Source: Bacteroidota bacterium (lineage in GTDB: Bacteria > Bacteroidota > Bacteroidia > Flavobacteriales > Weeksellaceae). From it: a stretch of 64,000 bases of DNA. The stretch is from the NCBI GenBank assembly GCA_023399595.1, contig JAEWOR010000034.1, forward strand, positions 16,777 through 80,776, given 5' to 3'. The position numbers and the translations under genes are program-made. This document shows, piece after piece, positions 39,362-49,868 of this stretch; the first letter of the stretch is position 1, and the number at the start of each line of letters is the position of its first letter. The notes under the pieces are model-generated. The model searched no databases. It was given only the letters and a program-made list of their open reading frames with translations, and was not told the origin of the DNA.

Positions 39362-39391
39362 AAAAAAGCATCCAAAATTGGATGCTTTTTT
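39362..39391. terminator. bidirectional terminator between aroQ and pckA
   Basis: AAAAAAGCATCCA/TGGATGCTTTTTT, a perfect stem with T-runs for both converging genes. Confidence 0.85.
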
Positions 39392-39419
39392 ATTGAGATA
39401 TCTTTCTCTTTTACAGATT

Positions 39420-41024
39420 TTATAATTGAGGACCAGCAGCAACTAATCTTGCACCTTCTGGAGTATCTGTATATTGTTCGAAGTTTTTTACATATTTAGC
39501 TCCCAATTCTCTAGCTTTAGATTCCCATTCTGCAGGTGTATCATAAGTTTCTCTAGGATCTAAAATACCTTCAGAAACGTTTGGCAACTGAGTAGGAATT
39601 TCAAGATTTAACACAGGAACTTTTGTAGTTTCCACTTTCTCGATAGATCCATCGATAATAGCATCGATAATAGCTCTTGTATCTTTTAAAGAAATTCTTT
39701 TACCAGTACCGTTCCATCCTGTGTTCACTAAATAAGCTTTAGCTCCATGCTCCTTCATTTTACCAATTAATGTTTTAGAATACATTGTTGGGTGTAAAGT
39801 AAGGAAAGCTTCACCAAAAGCTGGAGAGAATGAAGGTTGAGGCTCAGTAATTCCTCTTTCGGTACCTGCTAATTTGGAAGTGTATCCACAAAGGAAATGA
39901 TATTGTGCTTGATCTTCGTCTAAGATTGAAACTGGAGGCAATACACCGAATGCATCAGCAGAAAGATAAACAATCTTTTTAGCGTGACCAGCTTTAGATG
40001 GAAGAACAATTTTATTAATATGATAAATTGGATATGAAACTCTAGTATTTTCTGTAATACTACCGTCTTTATAGTCTACTTCACCGTTTTCTTTTACTAC
40101 AACGTTTTCTAACAAAGCATCTCTTCTAATAGCACGGAAAATATCTGGTTCTTTTTCTTCAGAAAGATCGATTACTTTTGCATAACACCCACCTTCATAG
40201 TTAAAAACACCATTATCATCCCAACCATGTTCATCATCACCTATTAAATATCTTTTTGGATCTGCAGAAAGTGTAGTTTTACCCGTTCCTGAAAGACCGA
40301 AAAACAAAGCAACATCTCCTTCTTCACCTACGTTTGCAGAACAGTGCATAGAAGCCATACCTTTTAATGGAAGGTAGTAGTTCATCATCGCGAACATACC
40401 TTTCTTCATTTCTCCACCATACCAAGTTCCTCCAATAATTTGAAGTTTATCTGTAAGGTTGAACATTACGAAGTTTTCAGAGTTCAAACCTTGTTCTTGC
40501 CATTTATCGTTAGTTGCTTTAGAACCATTCATTACAACGAAATCTGGTTCACCAAAGCTTTCTAATTCAAAATGAGATGGTCTAATAAACATATTAGTAA
40601 CGAAATGTGCTTGCCAAGCCACTTCCATAATAAATCTTACTTTAAGACGTGTATCTTTATTGCTTCCACAGAAAGTATCTACAACATAGATTTTTTTAGC
40701 CTTTGAAAGCTGATTAATCACCAAACCTTTACAATGTGAAAAGATATCCGCAGTTGTTGGAACATTCACTTTCCCATCCCAATGAATAGTATCTTTAGAA
40801 ACTTCATCCTTTACAATATACCTATCTTTTGGAGATCTACCTGTAAAAATACCTGTTTTTACTGAAACGGCTCCAGAAGTTGTAAGCTCAGCTTGCTCAA
40901 AACCTTGATTAGTTTGAGACATTTCATCTTGATATAATTGCTCGTAAGAAGGGTTATGAACTACCTCTTCGAATCCTTTAATTCCTAAGTTGTGAAGTTG
41001 TTGGATGATTTTCTCGTTATTCAT
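39420..41024 (-). CDS. pckA: phosphoenolpyruvate carboxykinase (ATP)
   Basis: 534 residues, the usual length. It contains FTGRSPKDRYIVKDE near the N-terminus, the kinase-1a P-loop GLSGTGKTTLSADP at about 242-255, the metal-binding GDDEHGW at about 262 and the C-terminal NTGWNGTGKRISLKDTRA. The enzyme converts oxaloacetate and ATP to phosphoenolpyruvate in gluconeogenesis. A TAATTTCG -7-like box lies at 41062-41069. It is a single-gene unit. Confidence 0.97.
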   Translation of the reverse strand: MNNEKIIQQLHNLGIKGFEEVVHNPSYEQLYQDEMSQTNQGFEQAELTTSGAVSVKTGIFTGRSPKDRYIVKDEVSKDTIHWDGKVNVPTTADIFSHCKGLVINQLSKAKKIYVVDTFCGSNKDTRLKVRFIMEVAWQAHFVTNMFIRPSHFELESFGEPDFVVMNGSKATNDKWQEQGLNSENFVMFNLTDKLQIIGGTWYGGEMKKGMFAMMNYYLPLKGMASMHCSANVGEEGDVALFFGLSGTGKTTLSADPKRYLIGDDEHGWDDNGVFNYEGGCYAKVIDLSEEKEPDIFRAIRRDALLENVVVKENGEVDYKDGSITENTRVSYPIYHINKIVLPSKAGHAKKIVYLSADAFGVLPPVSILDEDQAQYHFLCGYTSKLAGTERGITEPQPSFSPAFGEAFLTLHPTMYSKTLIGKMKEHGAKAYLVNTGWNGTGKRISLKDTRAIIDAIIDGSIEKVETTKVPVLNLEIPTQLPNVSEGILDPRETYDTPAEWESKARELGAKYVKNFEQYTDTPEGARLVAAGPQL

Positions 41025-41157
41025 TTTTATTAAGATTTTTCTTTCAATTATTTTAATGGAACGAAATTAACTATTTTTCGCAGAATGAAAGTTTTAAATA
41101 TACTGATATTAGTCAGAAATACAAAAAGAAATAAATAAGCGTTCAAAATACTGATTT

Positions 41158-42063
41158 TCAATTAATTAAACTAGAATAATCAAAAGCATTAAAAAAGCCT
41201 TTTGATGCAAAATATTCCTTGTAACCATCAAATTTACTTGACATCACAAAATCTCCACCCCACGCTCCTAAGCTTTTAACAAAACTTGGACAGTCTTTGA
41301 AGAACTTATTTTTAACGGTTTCAATATCTAAAAATTGAGCTAATTTTTCTTCATGAGCTTCCATTAATTCAGAAAACTCTGTTAATGTTTCCGTTCTAAG
41401 AACATTTTGAGTAAGCTCGGAAAGGTAAAGAATTAAATCCTCTGACTTCTCCTTAGATTTATATAATCGAATGCCTTCCCTACTATCCTGCTTTTGATTC
41501 AGATGAATAAAAATAAGTTCATCTTTAAATGGTGGTTTAAAATCAATAGTCTGCGAAATTCTTTGTTGGTTTTTTATCTGAAACAAAATAGCTGAATTTT
41601 CTTTAGCCACAGCTACATCATATCCACTTCCACCCAAAGAAAGATCATTCAACTTAAATGCATCAATACTGCTCCACATTGCTAAATTATTCATTAATGT
41701 AGAACTGCTTCCTAAACCATAATCAGAAGGAAATTGCAAATTGGTTTTTAAAAAATAGGAAACTGTATCTTGAAATTTAGTATTGGATAGATTTTGAACA
41801 TTTTTCAAAACCTTAACTATAAATTCAGTAGAATTGGGAATATTGGTTTCTAAAACCCTCCATGTAGAATAATTAATAATCGCTTTTAACCAAAGCTTAT
41901 TTTGATGAAAAGCTTCCCAAACGATTAATGATTGTTGATTTGCTATTTCTTCAAAAAAAAACTCTTGACCTAGTTTTGTGGGGACAGCTAGGGCAAGAGC
42001 TCCGTCTAAGACGAAATATTCTGAAGTAAGCAACAATTTTCCAGGTGAAAAAAGGCTTTTCAT
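41158..42063 (-). CDS. GHMP kinase, GYDIA family
   Basis: 301 residues. The N-terminus FSPGKLLLTSEYFVLDGALA and the ATP-binding loop DYGLGSSSTLMNNLAMW are GHMP-kinase marks. The family signature appears as SLGGSGYDVAVAKENS, with Val in place of the family's Ile in GYDIA. The C-terminal motif 3 is SLGAWGGDFVMSS. It probably phosphorylates a small isoprenoid-type substrate; in Bacteroidetes such genes are linked to the mevalonate pathway, but the substrate is unproven. It lies 11 bases after fabD. Confidence 0.85.
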   Translation of the reverse strand: MKSLFSPGKLLLTSEYFVLDGALALAVPTKLGQEFFFEEIANQQSLIVWEAFHQNKLWLKAIINYSTWRVLETNIPNSTEFIVKVLKNVQNLSNTKFQDTVSYFLKTNLQFPSDYGLGSSSTLMNNLAMWSSIDAFKLNDLSLGGSGYDVAVAKENSAILFQIKNQQRISQTIDFKPPFKDELIFIHLNQKQDSREGIRLYKSKEKSEDLILYLSELTQNVLRTETLTEFSELMEAHEEKLAQFLDIETVKNKFFKDCPSFVKSLGAWGGDFVMSSKFDGYKEYFASKGFFNAFDYSSLIN

Positions 42064-42074
42064 TTTTTTATCAA

Positions 42075-42950
42075 TTAGATTGCCGAAGCAGCTTCTACCT
42101 CAGAATTAATCTTTTTAATTAATCCTTGAAGCGTTTTTCCAGGACCAACTTCTACAAAATTTGTTGCTCCGTCTTTAATCATATTTTGTACAGACTGAGT
42201 CCATTTAACAGGAGCTGTCAACTGCTCGATAAGATTATTTTTAATTTGTTCAGGATCTGTAATTGCTGTGGTCGTAACATTTTGATATACAGGAATAGTA
42301 GCCTTTCTGAACTTTGTATTTTCAATAGCAGCCGCTAATCTTTCTTGTGCAGGTTGCATTAAAGGTGAATGGAAAGCTCCATTTACAGGCAACAATAAAG
42401 CTCTTTTTGCACCAGCTTCTTTTAATAAAGCACAAGCTTTTTCTACAGCTTCTGTTTCTCCAGAAATTACCAATTGTCCTGGACAATTATAATTAGCAGG
42501 AACTACAATTCCTTCTATTTGTTGGCAAATTTCTTCCACTTTAGCATCCTCAAGACCTAAAATAGCAGCCATAGAGCTTGGATTAATATTACAAGCATGC
42601 TGCATCGCTTTTGCTCTTTCGGAAACTAGTTTTAATCCGTCATCAAAAGATAAAACTCCATTAGCGACTAATGCAGAAAATTCTCCTAAGGAATGTCCCG
42701 CAACCATTTCAGCACCCAAACCATTAACTGCTTTTAAGGCAGCAACAGAATGTATGAAAATTGAAGGTTGAGTAACTTCAGTTCTTTTAAGATCTTCATC
42801 CGTTCCATTAAACATAATAGAAAGAATATCAAATCCTAAAATTTCGTTGGCTGATTCCATTAAGTCTTTAATGTCTTTACGAGAATCGTATAACTCTTTT
42901 CCCATTCCAACAAACTGAGAACCTTGCCCAGGAAATACAAGTGCTTTCAT
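42075..42950 (-). CDS. fabD: malonyl-CoA:ACP transacylase
   Basis: 291 residues. FPGQGSQFVGMGKEL is at the N-terminus, the nucleophile Ser87 is in VAGHSLGEFSA, and the catalytic His is in NGAFHSPLMQPA. The C-terminal FVEVGPGKTLQGLIKKI is also conserved. It moves the malonyl group from CoA to acyl-carrier protein for fatty-acid synthesis. A perfect -7 box TATATTTG is at 42971-42978. Start 12 bases upstream of the GHMP kinase in one operon. Confidence 0.97.
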   Translation of the reverse strand: MKALVFPGQGSQFVGMGKELYDSRKDIKDLMESANEILGFDILSIMFNGTDEDLKRTEVTQPSIFIHSVAALKAVNGLGAEMVAGHSLGEFSALVANGVLSFDDGLKLVSERAKAMQHACNINPSSMAAILGLEDAKVEEICQQIEGIVVPANYNCPGQLVISGETEAVEKACALLKEAGAKRALLLPVNGAFHSPLMQPAQERLAAAIENTKFRKATIPVYQNVTTTAITDPEQIKNNLIEQLTAPVKWTQSVQNMIKDGATNFVEVGPGKTLQGLIKKINSEVEAASAI

Positions 42951-43034
42951 TGAGTAATATTATATTGATGCAAATATAAAAATAAATATTCTGATAAATT
43001 ACTTGTACATTTCAAGATAATTTATAAAAAACCC

Positions 43035-44747
43035 TTACGGATTTAATCTAACCACTCTAAACCCATTATTAACGTAAGCTCCACCAGCTTTAGACTTTAC
43101 AAATTCAAATTTTGTTGCCAACTGAGTTTGCACTTTACCCATTTGTTTAAAGATTTCTCCTTTTTTGTTTTCTCGGGTAAGCATATCATTCACCACATCA
43201 AAACCTATTATTGCGTATTTGGCAGGTATTTTACAGTATTTAGATTTATAAGCCGCTAAAATTTCTTTTTCAAAACTTCCGTCAGGATTTATTTTTCTAT
43301 CCATTAAATATACAAAACTTCCGTAACTAAGTTCATCCTGTTTTTTATCAAAAATTGGAGAATAATACATACTGAAAGATTTCATATCTCTGGTTTCTTT
43401 GCTCAAAGTGATTACTCTATTGGCAAAAGCTTCGGCTACATCATCATTGCTACTCGCTAAAATAGCTATAACAGGTGCAGATTGACCAGTCATCATATTT
43501 TGATCCGCTTGAATATCTGCTGCAGAACTTACAATGCTAACTCTTGGGTTTTTAAGGTTTTTTTCTAGACTATTTTTAATATAAGTCGTCATTTCATCTC
43601 TTGAACTTCCAAGGATATATATTTTCTGATCTGTGTAAGCATCTTTTACTTCATCAACAATTTTATCTGCATACACTCTATCTTCAGTTTCCACAATAAT
43701 AAGATTATTATGAGCATGAAGTTCTGGTGAATTAGCAAATGGAGCTACCACAGGAATTTTATTAGCTTTTGTAAATTCTAAGACATCTAAAACATTAGAT
43801 TTAAAGAAGGGACCGATAATTAAGTCTGTATTATTAGGATTAATTTGAGTTAAAGAACTTTTGAAAGTTTCTTCGCTTCCAGAATCTACTACTTTAATCT
43901 CTAATTTTTGTCCATTTCTAGCATTTCTTTCAATGGCTAATTGAGCACCAGTAAGAAAATCTAGAGCCATATTTCTGTATTTAGAATCATTAGAGCTATA
44001 ACCAAAGGGTAACATCAAAACAACGCTTAATGCATCTCCATTTTTCTTGATATAACCTGCTTCTAATTTCTTAATTTTAAGAACCATTCCCATTTTTAAG
44101 CCTTTAGAAAGCTCAGGGTTTAAAGCGATAAGTTCATCAATACTAATTCCGAATTTATTAACAATTGAAAATACTGTATCTCCTTGAATTACTGTATAAG
44201 TAACATATTCATCTTGAGAATCTGTGTTTCTTGAACTTGTATTCGAAGAAGAATTATCAATTACTACTCTTGAAGAAGGTGTGTTAGGTGAAGTATTGGA
44301 TGCAACGGGCGCAACATCAATTTTACGAAAAGCATTTTTATCTGCGTATTTTTTAATATTGGCAAGAGGTAAAGTTAGTACATCACCAATTTTCATCCCA
44401 TTTTCTAGACTTGGATTTAGTTTTCTAAGTTCTTCTTCAGAAATTTTATACTGTCTTGTAATTCCGTAGATCGTTTGCTTGGGTTGAATAATAATTTCTC
44501 CTTTTTCATTTGCAGAAGACCCAGGAGTTGTAGTTTTTGAAACTGATCCTTTAATATTCAAAACATCTCCAATTGCTAGCTTGCCGTCTTTAATTTTCGG
44601 ATTTTTCTTAATGAGCTCATCTAGCGTCATTCCATATTTTTTAGCAATATTATATGGAGTATCACCTTTAGAAACTGTGTGTGTTTTCTGTGCAGAAACA
44701 CCAACAACTAAGCATAAACTAGACAGTATGAAAATTTTCTTTATCAT
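43035..44747 (-). CDS. LysM protein with periplasmic-binding-protein-like domain
   Basis: 570 residues. A signal peptide (MIKKIFILSSLCLVVGVSAQ) is followed by three LysM motifs: THTVSKGDTPYNIAKKYGMT near 22, KQTIYGITRQYKISEEELRK near 90 and YTVIQGDTVFSIVNKFGISI near 184. From about 235 a type-1 periplasmic-binding fold begins (DALSVVLMLPFGYSSNDSKY), with LIIGPFFKSNVLDVLEFTKA. It probably binds peptidoglycan and a ligand in the periplasm. It follows bshC by 36 bases and precedes fabD, which has its own promoter. Confidence 0.88.
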   Translation of the reverse strand: MIKKIFILSSLCLVVGVSAQKTHTVSKGDTPYNIAKKYGMTLDELIKKNPKIKDGKLAIGDVLNIKGSVSKTTTPGSSANEKGEIIIQPKQTIYGITRQYKISEEELRKLNPSLENGMKIGDVLTLPLANIKKYADKNAFRKIDVAPVASNTSPNTPSSRVVIDNSSSNTSSRNTDSQDEYVTYTVIQGDTVFSIVNKFGISIDELIALNPELSKGLKMGMVLKIKKLEAGYIKKNGDALSVVLMLPFGYSSNDSKYRNMALDFLTGAQLAIERNARNGQKLEIKVVDSGSEETFKSSLTQINPNNTDLIIGPFFKSNVLDVLEFTKANKIPVVAPFANSPELHAHNNLIIVETEDRVYADKIVDEVKDAYTDQKIYILGSSRDEMTTYIKNSLEKNLKNPRVSIVSSAADIQADQNMMTGQSAPVIAILASSNDDVAEAFANRVITLSKETRDMKSFSMYYSPIFDKKQDELSYGSFVYLMDRKINPDGSFEKEILAAYKSKYCKIPAKYAIIGFDVVNDMLTRENKKGEIFKQMGKVQTQLATKFEFVKSKAGGAYVNNGFRVVRLNP

Positions 44748-44783
44748 TTTCGGAATTTATATTACAAAAATACTTCTTTAAAA

Positions 44784-46370
44784 TTAAATGGCAACAACTA
44801 TGAGTTGAGACTCATCAACAGTCATTTTCTCGTAGCATATTTCAAGCCAATCCTTTCCATAATCTGAAAACCAAACAGAAAAATTAAGAACTCGCTCTTG
44901 CCATGTTTTCCCTGGATGGACTTCTAGAAAAAGATTTTCAAGGCGTTCTAATAATTCTTGCTGTTTTATTTTTTCGGCTTTTAACAATCTTTTTTTGAGT
45001 CTTTGGAAAGATTTCAATTGTCTTGTTTCTTCTGCATTCACCATATTCTGAAAAGATGAATGCGTTTTGCCTGCTACATTTCCCAATTGATTAAATTGTT
45101 TTTTTAAAACATCTTCTTGCTCTTGAAGCATATCTAAAATGGGATGATTGGAAAGTAATTTTTTATTAACGATGTTTGGAAAAGGATATAAAAAATCTCC
45201 AATATTCAAATCCAATTTTTCTATTTTTTGTAAAGTTTTTTCTTTAATAAACAGCATTGAATTTCTTGGAATTAATATTGGAAAACTAAGTTTTACGTTT
45301 TTAAAATAATCTTTAAGCTCCAGCCAATACATTATCTCTGCATTCCCTCCTATATAAACAATATTCGGGAGAACTACTTCCTGAAAAACAGGTCTTAACA
45401 ATGCATTTGGACTAAATTTTTCGGGATGAGTTTCCAGTTCTTTTAATATCTCTTCTTTAGAAAAAGAAATATCAGTATTGATCACTTTAAATTCCTCGTT
45501 TTGAAGCTCGATTCTATTTCGAGTTTCCGAAAGATAGAAAAGATTGATATCTCTAGGATTTACTTGTACTTTTCCATAACGATTTTTTAGAAATTCCACT
45601 TTTTCCTCAGTCGATTTTTTTAATTGAGAATTCACCAATTCATCCTTAAAAATACCAATCATTTGAGATTTCAAAGCCTTAGAATCTCCATCAATCATCA
45701 ATAAACCATATTGAGAAAATAGTCTGTTCACTAAAATTCTTATCGCTTGAGTTAAGGTATTCCCATGCTGATAGGCTTCTTTCAACATTAGTAAAAGTTC
45801 CGTTCCATACACAGTATCTCTAAACTCTGACTCAAATTCTGAGATAAAATGAATGTCAAAAACAGGTATTCTCCCTACCGCTCCACCATATTTCTCATTC
45901 ATTTCATAATAATTCAGAAGTGTTTTGAAATGATTGATTTCCTCAAAATCATGATCTTCTGTAGCCATCCAATAAATAGGAACAAAATTATGATTAGGAA
46001 ACTTGGCTTTTAAAAACTCACAAGTTTTTATGGTTTGAAGAATTTTATATATAAAGAATACGGGTCCCGAAAACAAGTTCAGTTGATGACCTGTAGTTAT
46101 GGTAAAAGTATTATTATTTTTTAATACCTCAAGATTGTACTCTTGTCCAATAGAAAGTGCCGTGCCCTGTAATTGTGATCTTAATTCATGATACAGAATT
46201 TCTCTTTGGTTTGATGAAAAAGATTCTGCTTTCTCACCCATTTTATTTTGGATATTTTTTAATGTAAAAATGTTATCATTAAAATCTGATAAATCTTTAT
46301 TCAAAAGGTCTTTTATTAACCTTGGAATACTTTCTATATCAGTAAAATCAAATGTATCTATTAATTTCAA
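44784..46370 (-). CDS. bshC: bacillithiol biosynthesis cysteine-adding enzyme BshC
   Basis: 528 residues, the family length. Landmarks are FTITTGHQLNLFSGPVFFIY, PNHNFVPIYWMATEDHDFEE and VVLPNIVYIGGNAEIMYWLE. BshC is thought to add cysteine to GlcN-malate to finish bacillithiol, a low-molecular-weight thiol used by Firmicutes and many Bacteroidetes. A coiled coil near residues 430-490 (RLKKRLLKAEKIKQQELLER) is typical. It starts 12 bases after the porin-like gene. Confidence 0.95.
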   Translation of the reverse strand: MKLIDTFDFTDIESIPRLIKDLLNKDLSDFNDNIFTLKNIQNKMGEKAESFSSNQREILYHELRSQLQGTALSIGQEYNLEVLKNNNTFTITTGHQLNLFSGPVFFIYKILQTIKTCEFLKAKFPNHNFVPIYWMATEDHDFEEINHFKTLLNYYEMNEKYGGAVGRIPVFDIHFISEFESEFRDTVYGTELLLMLKEAYQHGNTLTQAIRILVNRLFSQYGLLMIDGDSKALKSQMIGIFKDELVNSQLKKSTEEKVEFLKNRYGKVQVNPRDINLFYLSETRNRIELQNEEFKVINTDISFSKEEILKELETHPEKFSPNALLRPVFQEVVLPNIVYIGGNAEIMYWLELKDYFKNVKLSFPILIPRNSMLFIKEKTLQKIEKLDLNIGDFLYPFPNIVNKKLLSNHPILDMLQEQEDVLKKQFNQLGNVAGKTHSSFQNMVNAEETRQLKSFQRLKKRLLKAEKIKQQELLERLENLFLEVHPGKTWQERVLNFSVWFSDYGKDWLEICYEKMTVDESQLIVVAI

Positions 46371-46382
46371 CTTACGTAATTT

Positions 46383-48320
46383 TTAGTTGAACATATACCA
46401 AACAATTCCCAAATTCAATCTAAAATCATAGGTTGGATAATGTGGAAATGCATAGGCTTTGTTATGAGAAAAAACCGTTCCAAGCTGTTGACCTTCTATA
46501 TAAAAAAACATTTTCTTTACTTTCATGTTCACATAAAGATCTAGCAAAGGCTGTCCTCCAATAGAAAATGAATTGGCATTTGGTAAAATATATTCATTTA
46601 CAATAGGCAGGTATTCTCTGGATGCAAATTTAGTGAAATAATAAGCTTTAATTCCCGCTTGAATTTCCGCAGCTTTTTTAAATGCTTTGGTTTGATAGTA
46701 AAAATTCACCCTACCGATAAAACCTGGCATTGGATATAAATCTTTCTCCGTTAAGGCTTGCTGAAACTGCAATCTCGTATTCAAATGGAATTTATGGTAA
46801 CTGAAAGTAGCATCACCTCCTATTTGTGAGATATTTAATGAACTTGCGCTTTGCATAGGCTGTGCTAACTCATTAAGATAAGTATAATTTTCTATTCTGA
46901 AATAATTAACAAAAATTTCTGATTGAAACCATTTTAAATTAATATTACCACCAATTTCTGTTACTGCTTGGTTTTTAGCATTCGGCAAATAATAATTAAA
47001 ATCTTTATAAACCGAAGTGTTCAGTAAATAATTAAAAGAAGGATATGCGGTTTGGAAATTTACTTTTGCATTCACAAAATAATCCTTTATAGGTTCGAAT
47101 CTTAAATGATTAGTAGTATTAAGATACGTCCCAAACTGATTTCCGTTTGAAAACTCTAAGAAAGATTGCAATTGAATTTTGTCCCAAAGTTTAACTTGTA
47201 AGTTTCCAAGAGCTCCAATTCTGTTTTCTTGAATTTCTGAAGGATAATTCAGTCCAGAAATATCATTAACATTGGTCATCCCAAATTTCAAGATTTGATA
47301 TCTTGCTCCAGCATCAAATTTCAAATTCTCTTTATCAAAAATCAAACTTAAAGTGTTGTTTAAGTTCTTAGAATATTTTTTTGTTCCTAATGGAAAGTTA
47401 GCATAAACATCCTTTTGATCATCAATCCAAAAATCTTCTACACCCGTTTGATTATAATAATATTTATTCCCTTGATGAAAAATAGTATGTTTAATTTTAA
47501 AAGGAAATTTCTCTGAATCGAAAGGAGTATATTGATGGCTAAAATAATATCTGCGATAAGCATACTGAGAACTTGAACCTTCTAAATTCACCTGAACATT
47601 TTGACGGTTATTAGATTCATCATTTCCATTGATAAAAACGGAATCATCTTCTAAGCCACCAAATTCTTGGTTGTTAACATTCTGATGAAGATAATGCGTA
47701 AAAAATTCGTAGCGATTGTTCTTACTTTTATAATGTCCACTAAAAATTGTGTTGTTATTAGAAGCCAAGGAGTTTCTATACAAACCTTGAGATCTTAACC
47801 CCATATATTCCACCGCAAAATTAAAAGTCTTACCTATGTTTTGGGTGTAAGTGGAGTTCAAAGCTGCACCGTTCTTCATTGAATTATGATATACAAATGC
47901 AGCAGTAGGTGTTTTTACATCGTAGTATTTTACATCATTAGCTCCAATAATTCCGTAGGATTTGTGACTTGGAAGTAACGATAAATTTTGTTCGGCGTTT
48001 AGTTCATAGGATAAAGGATTGAAACCATAACCTATATTAGACATTTGGATTCTTCCAAAATTATCTCTGTTATTGTATTGCGAAAAGATGAAAGTTTTGT
48101 CGGCTGTTAAAACGGTATCAAAAATCTTTTTTTCAGTATACTGAGTTTGGAATTGATAATCGTGAATGGTAGGTTTAAAGATTTTTAAGGAATCTTTTTT
48201 TCCTGAGTCTACAACAAGTGTATCTGCAGAAACACCTTTTAAACTATCATTTTTAGGAAGTACTTGTGCATTCCCCCAAAAAGACAGTAATAATATAAAT
48301 GCGAAAAATATTTGCTTCAT
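46383..48320 (-). CDS. putative outer-membrane porin, Bacteroidetes type
   Basis: 645 residues from the ATG at 48318-48320 (MKQIFFAFILLLSFWGNAQV), which gives a proper signal peptide; 13 upstream codons are rejected. The chain is a succession of amphipathic strands rich in Tyr, Asn and Phe, ending with FRLNLGIVWYMFN, where the terminal aromatic residue is a barrel signal. It belongs to the putative-porin family found next to bshC in Flavobacteriia. The transported substrate is unknown. A terminator at 48362 separates it from SusD. Confidence 0.8.
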   Translation of the reverse strand: MKQIFFAFILLLSFWGNAQVLPKNDSLKGVSADTLVVDSGKKDSLKIFKPTIHDYQFQTQYTEKKIFDTVLTADKTFIFSQYNNRDNFGRIQMSNIGYGFNPLSYELNAEQNLSLLPSHKSYGIIGANDVKYYDVKTPTAAFVYHNSMKNGAALNSTYTQNIGKTFNFAVEYMGLRSQGLYRNSLASNNNTIFSGHYKSKNNRYEFFTHYLHQNVNNQEFGGLEDDSVFINGNDESNNRQNVQVNLEGSSSQYAYRRYYFSHQYTPFDSEKFPFKIKHTIFHQGNKYYYNQTGVEDFWIDDQKDVYANFPLGTKKYSKNLNNTLSLIFDKENLKFDAGARYQILKFGMTNVNDISGLNYPSEIQENRIGALGNLQVKLWDKIQLQSFLEFSNGNQFGTYLNTTNHLRFEPIKDYFVNAKVNFQTAYPSFNYLLNTSVYKDFNYYLPNAKNQAVTEIGGNINLKWFQSEIFVNYFRIENYTYLNELAQPMQSASSLNISQIGGDATFSYHKFHLNTRLQFQQALTEKDLYPMPGFIGRVNFYYQTKAFKKAAEIQAGIKAYYFTKFASREYLPIVNEYILPNANSFSIGGQPLLDLYVNMKVKKMFFYIEGQQLGTVFSHNKAYAFPHYPTYDFRLNLGIVWYMFN

Positions 48321-48361
48321 TACAATTTCTTGTGAGACAAAAGTACGAAATAATGGCAAAT

Positions 48362-48387
48362 AAAAAACCCCGCCAAAGGCGGGGTTT
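48362..48387 (-). terminator. terminator after susC-susD
   Basis: AACCCCGCC/GGCGGGGTT with a 3-base loop followed by six T on the minus strand. Confidence 0.8.
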
Positions 48388-48407
48388 AAATTATGAGCAA
48401 ATAATCT

Positions 48408-49850
48408 TTAATTTGGATTCTGAGATATATTAGCTTCATTATTATTAATCTCAATAATTGGGATTTGGAAAGTAAATTTAGATGATCCTGCAGGGTAATT
48501 CAACTGGTTAACCACATGATTACTTCCTGCATATTGTCTTTGCAAAGGATGACCAAGACGCTTCATATCAAAGAAAGCAAATCCGCCTTCACCCCATAAC
48601 TCGATAGCTCTTTGAAAATAAATTTCATCTAAAAGAGCAGCTTGAGCACTTGGTGCGCTAAACTGAGGGTTTCTTGTTTGTACAAATGCATCTAAAGCAG
48701 CCTTACCAGCAGCAGGATTTAAGTGAGCTTTAGCTTCTGCATCAATAAGATACATTTCTGCAGCTCTCATATACACATAATCTCCTTCAAAATCAGTATC
48801 ATCAACAAATTTAACGTTAGCATATTTTGGAAGGTTATAAGAGTTTCCTGTATCTACAAACCATGCTTTTCTAGCATCTGTAGCAGGAATCTTATCAAAT
48901 AATCTTTTATCAATAGTCTTATAACTTTGTAATAATCCAGCATAACCTGCATTTAGATTCCCCATATTTGAGAAAAATGACGCATAATAGTTAGAAGTCT
49001 CAGTATTGATATCAGCTCCCCACATCCACTCTGAGTTACTAATTTTATTGAAACCATCATTTAATTGAGATCCTGTCATTGGAGCATAGCCAGAATAAGC
49101 AATTTGAGCATACTCAGAAGCTTTAGCCCAATTCCCTACCTCTTGATAATATCTAGCCAATAAACCAGCAATAACATTTTTATCAAGAATTTCTTTTGAT
49201 GTTCTGTTATAACCTTGAATCAAAGAATATGCATTCAATAAGTCAGCCTCAATTTTAGTTTTAATCTCAGCAGTTGATACTCTTTCATTTCTCTTTATGT
49301 CTTCAGTCATATATGGAACACCTATGTCTCCATTAGCATAAACTCTAATCAAGTTGAAATAAGCATCGGCTCTCATCGCTAAAAATCTTGCCTTGATATA
49401 ATTTTGTTCTGGAGTTGGATTTGTTGTTCCAGATAAGAAACTTAAACCTTTATTAACATTGAAAATAGATTTATAGAAAAACGACCAAAGACCTCTAGTT
49501 CTATAATTATTTTCTGTTCTTGCACCATAACCGTAATATCCTGAAAACCAATTTGATTTCGTCATTGACAAATCATTAGACATAAAATCTAATCCTAACA
49601 AATAACCTTTATAACCAAAATCATCATGATAATTTCCTAAAGTTCCAAAATCAATCATGTATCTATTATTACCATTCTCGATACCTGATAAAAGCGAATA
49701 TGATCTTTCAGGATAATTTGCAATCAAATCTTCAACCTGATTTTGTGAAACAGTTGGTTGAGATTCCACATTAAGCATGTCATCAGTACAAGAACTTAGC
49801 ATTAAAGTTCCAGCTAATAAAGCTACATTAATTATATTTCTTTTTTTCAT
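48408..49850 (-). CDS. SusD/RagB-family nutrient-binding lipoprotein
   Basis: 480 residues. The lipobox LMLSSC places the lipid on Cys21. TPR-like helices follow (FLAMRADAYFNLIRVYANGD, GNWAKASEYAQIAYSGYAPM), and the C-terminal end has ALLDEIYFQRAIELWGEGGF and FFDMKRLGHPLQRQ, typical of SusD proteins. It forms the lid on the neighbouring SusC barrel at the cell surface. No glycosidase or peptidase gene is adjacent, so the substrate cannot be inferred. It is 18 bases after susC. Confidence 0.93.
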   Translation of the reverse strand: MKKRNIINVALLAGTLMLSSCTDDMLNVESQPTVSQNQVEDLIANYPERSYSLLSGIENGNNRYMIDFGTLGNYHDDFGYKGYLLGLDFMSNDLSMTKSNWFSGYYGYGARTENNYRTRGLWSFFYKSIFNVNKGLSFLSGTTNPTPEQNYIKARFLAMRADAYFNLIRVYANGDIGVPYMTEDIKRNERVSTAEIKTKIEADLLNAYSLIQGYNRTSKEILDKNVIAGLLARYYQEVGNWAKASEYAQIAYSGYAPMTGSQLNDGFNKISNSEWMWGADINTETSNYYASFFSNMGNLNAGYAGLLQSYKTIDKRLFDKIPATDARKAWFVDTGNSYNLPKYANVKFVDDTDFEGDYVYMRAAEMYLIDAEAKAHLNPAAGKAALDAFVQTRNPQFSAPSAQAALLDEIYFQRAIELWGEGGFAFFDMKRLGHPLQRQYAGSNHVVNQLNYPAGSSKFTFQIPIIEINNNEANISQNPN

Positions 49851-49868
49851 TTTTTAAAATTATTAAAA